Shown piece by piece: positions 7,832 through 14,805 of a stretch of 17,190 bases of DNA; position 1 is the stretch's first letter, and every line of letters starts with the position of its first letter. A model generated the notes under the pieces. That model saw only the letters and a list, made by a program, of their open reading frames with translations, had not been told where the DNA came from and made no database searches. The DNA is from Candidatus Eiseniibacteriota bacterium (GTDB lineage: Bacteria > Eisenbacteria > RBG-16-71-46): the NCBI GenBank assembly GCA_016710095.1, contig JADJLL010000039.1:1-17190 (forward strand), given 5' to 3'. The position numbers were made by a program, and so were the translations under genes.

Positions 7832-8491
7832 CTAGGACCACGTCGCGCATTGGACGCGAAGTTTCCTTCGCGCCGTCTGCAACAACCCACGGGCTCCCGA
7901 CTTGGAATCGAGCCCCAACCTGCGAGTGATTTCGCCGACCGACATCGAATCCATGCAGCGCAGCCACAACGCGAGGTGCTCGAGCGGTTCGAGTGTCTGC
8001 TCGACGAGTGCCATGAGTCGAGTGTGGCCCTCCCGTCGAATGTAGTCGTCTTCGACCAAGGGCACGATCGCCGGCAGGCGATCCATCTCCACCTCCGGGT
8101 CGATCGGGAGCTTCGCCGCGCGCAGCGAGCCCAGGAACTGGTAGCGCGCGATGGCGAACAACCAGGAGGAAAACCTCGAGCGTCCTTCGAAGCGCGGGAG
8201 CGCTCGCAGCGCGGCGAGACAGCTTTCCTGCATGAGATCGAGCGCGCGCTCACGATCCCGCACCTGCAGGTAGCACCAGCTGTAGAGGCGGCCTTCGTAG
8301 CGTCGAAACAGGTCCGAGGTCGCCCGCCTGCCCTCGAGGGTGTCCGGAGCGGCCTGCGCGATGCGCACGAGTTCCTCGTCACTGAGTGCCTCGCTTCCAC
8401 GGGCGGATCCCGCGGGCCTGTCGCTCGGTCGTCCCCCGCCGCACGGGCGATCGTCCCGGCGGGGCGAGCGGTTTCCTTGGCCGGCCGTCAT
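7832..8491 (-). CDS. ECF-type RNA polymerase sigma factor (paralogue 1)
   Basis: A 219-residue group 4 sigma factor that would direct RNA polymerase to a specific promoter set. Region 2 spans about residues 60-128 (RYEGRLYSWCYLQVRDRERA with the helix for core binding; RFEGRSRFSSWLFAIARYQF for -10 recognition). Region 4 covers about 160-212 (LEPLEHLALWLRCMDSMS, VGEITRRLGLDSKSGARGLL, a helix-turn-helix). The first 35 residues are a Pro/Arg/Gly-rich extension not found in paralogue 2. The ATG at 8491 has an excellent GGAGGA site 5 bases upstream. Paralogue 2 lies upstream, 232 bases away on the same strand; 116 of 174 aligned residues are identical by hand count. The gene is intact. Its regulator is probably the zinc-finger membrane protein at 12300-12965. 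Confidence 0.92.
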   Translation of the reverse strand: MTAGQGNRSPRRDDRPCGGGRPSDRPAGSARGSEALSDEELVRIAQAAPDTLEGRRATSDLFRRYEGRLYSWCYLQVRDRERALDLMQESCLAALRALPRFEGRSRFSSWLFAIARYQFLGSLRAAKLPIDPEVEMDRLPAIVPLVEDDYIRREGHTRLMALVEQTLEPLEHLALWLRCMDSMSVGEITRRLGLDSKSGARGLLQTARRKLRVQCATWS

Positions 8492-8723
8492 CGGAGTCCT
8501 CCGGTTCCGAGGGAAAGCTGGCCGTGGACCCGTTGCCCCGGCCCTCTCGTTGCCGCCCCCTCATCCGAGAGCACTACGACGGGGACTGCCGATTTCATCC
8601 CGAGGATCTTCCGCCGACCAGGTCACCCCGGCGCGAAGATCGCGTGTGACGTCGCGACGGAGTGGGGCACCAACCTCGTGTCGGCACCAAGTGGGCGGAT
8701 CGAGGCGTGCGGCGAATGCAGGG

Positions 8724-9320
8724 CTAGACGTGTGCCTGGAAGTCGCTCTCGGACTCGAAGCGTGCGCGCAGTTTGCGGCGGGCCGTCTGCAGAAGCCCGC
8801 GAGCACCGGATTTGGACTCGAGCTCGAGCAGCCGGGTGATCTCGTCCACCGTCTTGCATTCGACACAGCGCAGCCAGAGCGCGAGGTGCTCCACCGGTTC
8901 GAGGACTTGATCGATCACGGCAATCAGCCGCTTTTCCTGCTCACGCCGAACGTACTCATCCTCGATCGTGGGGGCGCTCGAGGCCACTTCGTCCAACTCG
9001 GCCGCGTCGTCGATCAACAAGCGGGGGGCGCGTACACAACCGAGGAACCGGTATCGAGCGATCGCGAAGAGCCAGGACGAGAAGCGAGAGCGGCCCTCGA
9101 AACGATGGAGGCCCTGGCAGGCGGCGAGCATGGTCTCCTGAACGAGATCGAGTGCACGCTCCCGATCGCGCACCTGCAGGTAGCACCAGCTGTAGAGCCG
9201 GTCCTGGTAGCGATGCAGCAGTTGGGCGAGCGCCTTCCTGCCCGCAGGCATGTTGGGACTGGCCTGCGCGATTCGAACGAGCTCTTCGTCGCCGAGCTCC
9301 GTGGCTTCCCTGACCTTCAT
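8724..9320 (-). CDS. ECF-type RNA polymerase sigma factor (paralogue 2)
   Basis: A 198-residue ECF sigma factor. Region 2 is at residues 35-97 (RYQDRLYSWCYLQVRDRERA, RFEGRSRFSSWLFAIARYRF) and region 4 at 133-186 (LEPVEHLALWLRCVECKTVD, EITRLLELESKSGARGLLQT). It differs from paralogue 1 mainly at the N-terminus and in the inter-domain linker (about residues 99-132), while both DNA-binding regions are strongly conserved, so the two may read similar promoters but respond to different partners. The ATG has no Shine-Dalgarno site; instead it overlaps the TGA of the CHAT reading frame as ATGA (9317-9320). This points to translational coupling and a shared operon with the TPR-CHAT gene. Confidence 0.92.
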   Translation of the reverse strand: MKVREATELGDEELVRIAQASPNMPAGRKALAQLLHRYQDRLYSWCYLQVRDRERALDLVQETMLAACQGLHRFEGRSRFSSWLFAIARYRFLGCVRAPRLLIDDAAELDEVASSAPTIEDEYVRREQEKRLIAVIDQVLEPVEHLALWLRCVECKTVDEITRLLELESKSGARGLLQTARRKLRARFESESDFQAHV

Positions 9321-9958
9321 GGGGCGAGCCGGGATTCGAGCGTGCGAGCACCTGCCGCGCCGGATGGACGTCCGGCGCCGCGGGGTTCCGTTCGCGCGCG
9401 AAGGCGCGGCGACACCAGTCCGTCGCCGCTCAACAGGAAGGCCGACCAGTAGTACGGCGCTTCGGTGTCCGCCTCACGCGCGATCCTGCGCCGCGCCTCG
9501 AGAAGCGCAGCGGAAGCGGGGAGCCGGCGCGCGAGGCCCTCATAGAAGAACTTCATGATCCGTGCGGCCGAGGCGTCGTCGGCGTCCCATGCGGAAGAAA
9601 CAACCGCGCGCGCGCCCGTAGCCAGGAACGCCCGCGTGAGTCCCTCGATTCCCTGACCCGGAAGGGTGCGGCCCCCTGCGGTGCCACATCCCGACAGCAC
9701 GACGAGGGGCGGGGCACGCTTCCACGCGACGACTTCGTCCGCGCGCAGCCAACCTGCTTCCAACTCCGGGTGGCGCGGATCGAGCAGGAAGCCCGAGCGC
9801 CACGGAAACTCCGAGAAGACCTCGGCGTGCCCGGCGACGTGCAGTACGCCGTACGCGCTCTCGGGTCCGCGAGCACGCAGCGTGGCGTCTTCGGGCTGAT
9901 CGATCCGTACGTCCACGCCCCCGATGGCGCTTCCGAGTCCGCGCAGTTCGTCGAGCAC
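9317..9958 (-). CDS. CHAT (caspase-fold) peptidase, C-terminal catalytic fragment of a broken TPR-CHAT gene
   Basis: This frame holds the catalytic half of a CHAT domain, the caspase-HetF-associated clan CD cysteine protease. The catalytic histidine is in VLHVAGHAE (residue 44 of this fragment) and the cysteine in VVLSGCGTAGG (residue 91). TLPGQGIEGLTRAFLATGAR, VVSSAWDADDASAARIMKFF and PYYWSAFLLSGDG are the usual following blocks. The coordinates start at a GTG codon, but that is almost surely internal: the frame continues upstream in step with the TPR part, separated by one TGA at 10043-10045. The true protein would be one chain of about 928 residues from 12106. The end overlaps the start of sigma factor 2 (ATGA). 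Whether a separate catalytic fragment is made is unknown. Confidence 0.82.
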   Translation of the reverse strand: MLDELRGLGSAIGGVDVRIDQPEDATLRARGPESAYGVLHVAGHAEVFSEFPWRSGFLLDPRHPELEAGWLRADEVVAWKRAPPLVVLSGCGTAGGRTLPGQGIEGLTRAFLATGARAVVSSAWDADDASAARIMKFFYEGLARRLPASAALLEARRRIAREADTEAPYYWSAFLLSGDGLVSPRLRARTEPRGAGRPSGAAGARTLESRLAP

Positions 9959-10042
9959 TCCGGGCAGGCGTTCGTTGTCCAGTGTTGCGACTCGCGCCGA
10001 GTGCGAGAACGCGGCGCGCGACCGCCGGGGACGGGTCGAGCC

Positions 10043-12106
10043 TCACGCAACCGCGTGCGAGCCCAACTCGCGATGGAAGGGGCGTATTTCGATCTCTTGC
10101 ACGAGCCCGATGGGCTCGTGCTCCCCGGGGATCTGCATCGCCTCGAAGGGGATTCCCATGAGTGCGCCGTCGGCGGACACGACGATCCGATGAGCGCGCC
10201 GGAGCATGGGGGCGCACGGGCCGAGCAGCCAGTCACCGAGCGCCCGGCCGGCCTGACGGACGGATTCGACTTCCGGGCTCGCCGCGCTCGGACGTGTCGA
10301 AACCAGGGTCCGGAAGGGAGTCACACGGTCGAGCACGTCCTGTTCGCCGCCCAGTTCGAGCACCGAGCAGGCGTCGCGCGAAACGACCAGCGCGTAGGCG
10401 AAGTGCCGAGTGACGTAGAAGTCGAGCAGCACTTCGTCCGCGCGCAGGGCCTTCTGCCTCACACGGGCCAGGCTCGGGACCCTCGCGCCGAGCGTGTCGC
10501 CGGGCACGAGCCTTCGGTGCATGAGCCGGTCACTCTCACCCTTCACCTGCTTCAGCGCCTCGAACGCGAGTGCGACTCGACCGTCGATCGAGCCGAGACC
10601 CGCATCGCCGAGGATCGCTTCATGCGTGAGCAAAAACACGCGGCGAGCGACCAGCTCGCGAGTCTGGATCCACTGCTGCCCCTGCGCCGAGTTCGTCTGC
10701 TTCCTCCACAGGCGTAAGGCCGCGGAGAGATCGCTTCGCGCAAGGTCCATTCGGCGAAGACGCGTCTGCGCGGATCCGCGTGCGCAGAGCCCCTGTATGA
10801 CGCCGGCGTCGTTGGAGCGAGCCTGGTACAGGGCGATCATGTCGTTCGCCGCGGCGAGGGCCTGCTCGGGACGGTTCTCCGACACCAGCAGGTACGACAG
10901 CGCATTCAGGTATTCGCCTTCGGCCTGCACCCCACCGGCCGAGGCTCGCTCGGTCCGAAGGCGCGACTCCGGGATGGACTCGAGCAGGGCGAGGCCGGTG
11001 CTGCTGCTGTCGAGCGCGCCGAGCACGCGCGCCAGGCTCGAGACACACTGCAGCCAGTCTCCGGGGGAGAGCGGATCGGGAGATGCCAGTGCGGCTCGAT
11101 ACGCCGCGCGCGCCGCGTTCGTCTGGAACTGCGTTTCGTACATCTGTGCGCGGGCCAGTCGAATCCTCGATCCCAGTTCGATCAACCCACGTGGGTGCGC
11201 CTCCGCGGCGATCGAGTCGAGCAACGCCTCCGCTTCGGTCGCCCGCCCGAGATTCGACAGCATCCTGGCCAGGTTGACTGCTGCAGTGCCAGCCGAGGCC
11301 GGCACACCTCCGCGGCGAAAGCACTCGATGGCGGCCCGGTAACCCTGCAAGGCGATGAGCGGGTCCCCCTGGTACTGCTCGATGGTCGCCAGGTTGTTGA
11401 GTGCATTGCCCGCGCTGAACGGCTGGTTGAGTGCCATCGCGCGTGTCGCCGTACGCCGACAGCAGACGGAGGCGCTGTCCCACATTCCCAGATTCGAGAA
11501 GCAGCGCCCCAGCCCGACGAGCGATTCGAGCTCGCCGTACGAATCACCGAGTTTGCGGAAATGAGTCGCGACCGCGCGGTACCTGGGGATCGCCGATCGT
11601 GCGCGGCCGTTGCTCAACTGGATGTACGCCTGGCCGAGCCGGATGTATCCCTCGGCACGCGAAGCGCCTGCCGCGATGGCCACGGGCAGCGCCCGGCGGT
11701 AGAGCGAGTCGGCGCGCTGCAGGTTTCCCGCATCGATCCAGGTGTAGGCGAGCCATCGGGAGGACTCCGCGTAGGTCACCGAGTCACGGAGGCTCTGCGC
11801 GAGCGGCACCGCTGCGGCGAGCAGCGGCCGCGCCGCCGCCGGGTTGTTCGTGAGGGCGAGTCCCACCCCATGAGCATGAAGCGCCCGAAGCCGTGTCTGC
11901 GCATCCGAAGGGGCTCTCGATGCGCTTTCGAGGCTGTCCAATATGGCGAATGCCCGCCCGTATTGGCGGCTTCGCATCAGGGAATCCGCGCGCGCGAGCA
12001 CAGCGCTCGCCTCGGGGGGCAGCGAGCGGGGGCGGGCTTCGCCACTTGTCGAAAGCGCCGTGAGGAGGAGCGCTGTCGTCAGCAGCAGTCGCGGCAGTTT
12101 CCCCAT
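10043..12106 (-). CDS. Exported TPR-CHAT protein, N-terminal part (TPR array and first half of CHAT); frame broken near the end
   Basis: A 687-residue frame. The ATG at 12106 has GAGG 7 bases upstream and opens a signal peptide (MGKLPRLLLTTALLLTALST), so export to the periplasm is likely. Residues about 30-480 are tetratricopeptide-like helical repeats (RADSLMRSRQYGRAFAILDS, LGRCFSNLGMWDSA, NALNNLATIEQYQGDP, ALNYLLVSENRPEQALAA-type units), a protein-binding scaffold. From about residue 520 the CHAT domain begins: EVLLDFYVTRHFAYALVVSR, GDWLLGPCAPMLRRAHRIVV, SADGALMGIPFEAM. The frame then ends at a TGA shortly before the catalytic part. Just before the stop, the next frame reads YAPSIASWARTRLREARP, the expected CHAT continuation, so single-base shifts rather than a true stop are likely. 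It lies between the anti-sigma gene and two sigma factor genes. Confidence 0.85.
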   Translation of the reverse strand: MGKLPRLLLTTALLLTALSTSGEARPRSLPPEASAVLARADSLMRSRQYGRAFAILDSLESASRAPSDAQTRLRALHAHGVGLALTNNPAAARPLLAAAVPLAQSLRDSVTYAESSRWLAYTWIDAGNLQRADSLYRRALPVAIAAGASRAEGYIRLGQAYIQLSNGRARSAIPRYRAVATHFRKLGDSYGELESLVGLGRCFSNLGMWDSASVCCRRTATRAMALNQPFSAGNALNNLATIEQYQGDPLIALQGYRAAIECFRRGGVPASAGTAAVNLARMLSNLGRATEAEALLDSIAAEAHPRGLIELGSRIRLARAQMYETQFQTNAARAAYRAALASPDPLSPGDWLQCVSSLARVLGALDSSSTGLALLESIPESRLRTERASAGGVQAEGEYLNALSYLLVSENRPEQALAAANDMIALYQARSNDAGVIQGLCARGSAQTRLRRMDLARSDLSAALRLWRKQTNSAQGQQWIQTRELVARRVFLLTHEAILGDAGLGSIDGRVALAFEALKQVKGESDRLMHRRLVPGDTLGARVPSLARVRQKALRADEVLLDFYVTRHFAYALVVSRDACSVLELGGEQDVLDRVTPFRTLVSTRPSAASPEVESVRQAGRALGDWLLGPCAPMLRRAHRIVVSADGALMGIPFEAMQIPGEHEPIGLVQEIEIRPFHRELGSHAVA

Positions 12107-12111
12107 ATGGG
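12102..12111. promoter_or_regulatory. Palindrome CCCATATGGG over the TPR-CHAT start codon
   Basis: A 10-base perfect palindrome contains the start codon and the last spacer bases after the GAGG ribosome site. It could be a protein site or a weak local structure limiting translation, or chance. Confidence 0.25.
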
Positions 12112-12137
12112 AACCTCACGCCGAGTGGGGCAGGCCG

Positions 12138-12172
12138 TCGATGGGAGGTGCGGCCCCCAAATCACCCATCGA
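12138..12172 (-). promoter_or_regulatory. Inverted repeat in the leader of the TPR-CHAT gene
   Basis: Perfect 8-bp arms, TCGATGGG (12138-12145) and CCCATCGA (12165-12172), flank 19 bases, about 30 bases before the TPR-CHAT start on the minus strand. It could be an mRNA leader hairpin or a two-half-site operator. There is no T tract, so a terminator is unlikely. Confidence 0.4.
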
Positions 12173-12299
12173 ACAGCGGTGTCCGGCCCGATGACGCGGC
12201 GGATGCTGCAGGAGCGCAACCCAAGGCGAGCACAATGTTGAGGACCGGGAGGGTGACGCGGCGGGGCGCTCTCGCCCGTGTCCCGCAATCCGGTCGGGC

Positions 12300-12965
12300 T
12301 CAGCGGAGGGACAGCTTGCCGACGTCGGAACTCCCGGTAGTCGCCCCGTCTCGCATCGCGAATACCTGCCATGAGGCTTCGTGTCCGTCGCGCCGCGGCT
12401 CCGCGCCCGTCGGACCGCTCAGCACGAGCGTCGTGTCCGCACCGACAGGCCAACGGGATGCCACGGTGAGATTCGCGCGGTAGAGGCGGACCTCGTACTG
12501 CGGCGCCCCCGGCAGCGAGTGCCAGGACAATCGGGTGGTTCCGTCCGGCTGGGCGAGCGCTTCGATCAACTCGATGTGCCCCGGCGCTTCCGATCCGCGG
12601 ACAACCGGGGCGCGATCGCCCCTTCCGAGGTTCCAGCGGAGCCCGAGCCCGATCGCCACCACCGCGCTTGCCGCCACGGCCCATCGCATGCCCACACGCC
12701 ATGCCGAGCGTCGCGGCGTTCGCGCGTCGATCGGCACGACGAGCGGCTCTCGTTCGATCTCCCGCTCGATCCACTCGTTCATCGCGGCGTGTGTGGCCTC
12801 GGCATGCGCCTCGGCGGGCAGTTCCGGCGGACTCATGAACGACTGGAAGTCGAGCCAGCGCGCTCGGCACACCGTGCACCGATCGACGTGCAGGCGGCGA
12901 GGGTCATCCGCGGGCAACTCGGCGAGTGTGCCGAGTTCTTCGACGGGAATGTGGGCGTCGCTCAC
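12300..12965 (-). CDS. Anti-sigma-factor-like membrane protein with H-x3-C-x2-C zinc motif
   Basis: A 221-residue protein, probably holding an ECF sigma factor inactive at the membrane. GTG at 12965 is chosen because AAGGA precedes it by 7 bases; the frame is open further up but there is no site there. Residues 26-33 read HVDRCTVC, the H-x3-C-x2-C motif of zinc-binding anti-sigma domains, set in LAELPADDPRRLHVDRC...RARW. A basic stretch (RTPRRSAWR) and one membrane helix (about 94-109, WAVAASAVVAIGLGL) follow. Residues 112-221 would lie outside: RLSWHSLPGAPQYEVRLYRA and ADTTLVLSG suggest a fibronectin-III-like or carbohydrate-binding beta fold. The nearest sigma genes are beyond the TPR-CHAT gene on the same strand. 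That one of them is the partner is inference from the neighbourhood. Confidence 0.78.
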   Translation of the reverse strand: MSDAHIPVEELGTLAELPADDPRRLHVDRCTVCRARWLDFQSFMSPPELPAEAHAEATHAAMNEWIEREIEREPLVVPIDARTPRRSAWRVGMRWAVAASAVVAIGLGLRWNLGRGDRAPVVRGSEAPGHIELIEALAQPDGTTRLSWHSLPGAPQYEVRLYRANLTVASRWPVGADTTLVLSGPTGAEPRRDGHEASWQVFAMRDGATTGSSDVGKLSLR

Positions 12966-13131
12966 GCGTGTGTCCTTGGGAACTGTCGATGGGCGAGCCG
13001 AGGGCGATCCACGGCGTTGGCTGCTCGGGACTGTAGCGCATGAGCCCGAGGTGACGCGACGCGATCCGCACGTGCGCCGAGGTCGGTGGTTCGAAGGCGG
13101 CCGCCGGACGACTCGATCTTCTCGGGACGTG

Positions 13132-13147
13132 TGACGCCGGGGCGTCA
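13132..13147. promoter_or_regulatory. Palindromic operator candidate between the anti-sigma and caspase genes
   Basis: TGACGCCGGGGCGTCA has two perfect 7-base arms around GG. It sits in the 289-base gap between the divergently read anti-sigma gene (start 12965) and caspase gene (start 13255), where both promoters must lie. It could bind a dimeric regulator controlling both. No sigma-type -35/-10 pair was recognised with confidence in the gap. Confidence 0.4.
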
Positions 13148-13254
13148 TTCGACACCAACCACCAGTCGGCGCCATCTCGCGCCCCGTCCACCCATGGGTT
13201 CTTCCGTCGCGGAACCTCAACTCCGGTGATTGGAACCGCCATCCCGAGGAGCTC

Positions 13255-13543
13255 ATGTTCTTCGATTCGCGCTACGGCGTCCTCAAGCACGGAATGCTGC
13301 ATCGGGCCGTGACCGCGTTCACGGTCCTCTCGATCGCGGCGCCTTCCGGTCTCCGCGGCGCATGCGCCGCAGGCGCCGCAGGCGCGGCGCCCACGCTGGC
13401 GGTCTCGGCATCGCCAGCTTCGTAGCGCTGGCCCCGGCGCCGGCCCCCAAAGGGCTCCAGCTCCTGCTGGCGGATTCCACGATGCAGCGTTCCGCCGACT
13501 ATCGAGCGCTCGGCAAGTACGCATTGGTGGTCGGCGTCAACAG
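13255..13543 (+). pseudogene. N-terminal part of the caspase (C14) gene, split over two frames
   Basis: An ATG at 13255 preceded by GAGGAG begins an export-type N-terminus (MFFDSRYGVLKHGMLHRAVT, then AFTVLSIAAPSGLRGACAAG), but this frame stops at a TAG at 13423-13425. From roughly 13400 the coding sense continues in another frame: FVALAPAPAPKGLQLLLADS, then TMQRSADYRALGKYALVVGV. KYALVVGVN is the first beta strand of a caspase-fold domain. At 13541-13543 the sense shifts again into the frame of the catalytic part, where YANKAQGISSLRFAVKDAEA follows directly. Each step equals one missing base; restoring both gives a continuous chain of about 485 residues to 14710. An alternative start within the middle piece is the ATG before QRSADYRAL, which would remove the signal peptide. 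Confidence 0.6.
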
Positions 13544-14710
13544 TACGCCAACAAGGCGCAGGGGATCTCGTCCCTTCGCTTCGCGGTCAAGGACGCCGAG
13601 GCGATCTACCGTTCGCTCGTGGACGAGCAGAGCGGCGGGTTCGATCCGGCCAACGTGACCCTGCTCACCGACAACACCGAGGAGAAACCGACGAGCGCGA
13701 CGATCGGCAAGGCGCTCAATCGCATCATCACGCAGGCCAAGGAGAACGACCTCGTCGTGATCTACTTCTCGGGCCACGGCTACGAGGAGGATGGCCGCGC
13801 CTACCTGCTGCCCGCGAATGCCGATCTCGAGGCGCTCGACTACAGCGCGATCGAGCGCGATGCCTTCGTCCGCCAGATCGACAAGATCCCCGCCAACAAA
13901 GTGATCGTCGTGCTCGACGCCTGTCACTCCGGCGGCGTCAACCGCGGCGGCAAGGGCGTCGGCAGGGATGCGGCCCTCGCGCAGTCGTACTACGAGCGTT
14001 TCGCGGGGTCGCAGGGCCGCGCCTTCATCGCATCGTCTTCCGGCGGCGAGCTGTCGTGGGAGGACGAGGCCGAGGGCCACGGCGTCTTCACGCAGGCGCT
14101 CGCCCGCGGCATGTCCGGCGCGGCCGACACCGCTCCGCGCGACGGCATCGTGACGCTGCAGGAACTGCGCACGTACTTCGAGAGCCAGGTCAGCACGTGG
14201 GCCGGCCAGCGCGGCAAGTCGCAGCATCCGCAGATCAACCTGGAGTCGGCGCGCGGGGACATTCCGATGGCGATCAACTTCGCGTTCTTCGCCGAGGAGT
14301 CGCGCGACCTCACCGCCCGGCGAGACGAGTCGCAGCGCCTGCTCTCCGGGCTGACGCAGGTGCAGGGCCTGGAGCCCGGCGAAGCGGCCGCGGCGATCGG
14401 CGTCGTGAATCGCTACGGCCGCGGCGAAGCGCTCGAAGCGACCGGCCTGCAGCACCTGGACTTCGTGCGCAAGCTCGTCGACGGCTCGATCGACACGAAC
14501 ATGTACCGGGCCGGCGCGCCCAAGGCCGTGCTGCCGAACGCCGAAGCGCTCGGCATGGGCGTGCGCAAGCGCTCGCTGTTCAGCAACAAGTGGTTCCTCG
14601 GCGGCATGGGCATCGCCGTCGCGGACGCTGCCGCGGCCCTCGGAGGCGGTGGGGGCGGCGCATCGACCGCATCGCCGCAGCCTCTCGGTGATCCGCCGGG
14701 GCATCCATGA
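13544..14710 (+). CDS. Caspase-like peptidase (family C14), catalytic domain and C-terminal membrane segment
   Basis: The catalytic portion of a metacaspase-like peptidase. The histidine lies in VVIYFSGHGYEEDGRAYLLP and the cysteine in KVIVVLDACHSGG, the standard caspase dyad, with VFTQALARGMSG, DGIVTLQELRTYFESQV and SQHPQINLESARGDIPM after it as in bacterial C14 proteins. The end has a hydrophobic segment (WFLGGMGIAVADAAAAL), a glycine run and a Pro-rich tip, a layout suggesting a C-terminal anchor. The first start codon in this frame is the GTG at 13619, but sequence similarity begins earlier, at 13544, so the real start is the ATG at 13255 and the gene is frameshifted as given. Its stop overlaps an ATG of the next gene (ATGA, 14707-14710). 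Metacaspases cut after Arg or Lys; the substrate here is unknown. Confidence 0.85.
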   Translation, partial: YANKAQGISSLRFAVKDAEAIYRSLVDEQSGGFDPANVTLLTDNTEEKPTSATIGKALNRIITQAKENDLVVIYFSGHGYEEDGRAYLLPANADLEALDYSAIERDAFVRQIDKIPANKVIVVLDACHSGGVNRGGKGVGRDAALAQSYYERFAGSQGRAFIASSSGGELSWEDEAEGHGVFTQALARGMSGAADTAPRDGIVTLQELRTYFESQVSTWAGQRGKSQHPQINLESARGDIPMAINFAFFAEESRDLTARRDESQRLLSGLTQVQGLEPGEAAAAIGVVNRYGRGEALEATGLQHLDFVRKLVDGSIDTNMYRAGAPKAVLPNAEALGMGVRKRSLFSNKWFLGGMGIAVADAAAALGGGGGGASTASPQPLGDPPGHP

Positions 14711-14805
14711 GGACGTTCCTGATGCTTCTCCTCGAAACGCTCATGCGTCCCACTCGTTCACATTCCTCAGCGTACTCGGCCCAGAACGTCACTCGGAGTC
14801 ACGAC

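Noticed and set aside
10043..10045. TGA read as selenocysteine or by programmed read-through in TPR-CHAT
   Set aside because: The same frame is open on both sides, which is tempting, but the residues around it (ELGSHAVA, then GSTRPRRSRAAF) do not look like CHAT, while the other frames do. No selenocysteine hairpin was recognised.
13499..14704. 401-codon minus-strand frame opposite the caspase gene
   Set aside because: The plus strand has clear catalytic motifs; the minus frame has none and is compositional noise.
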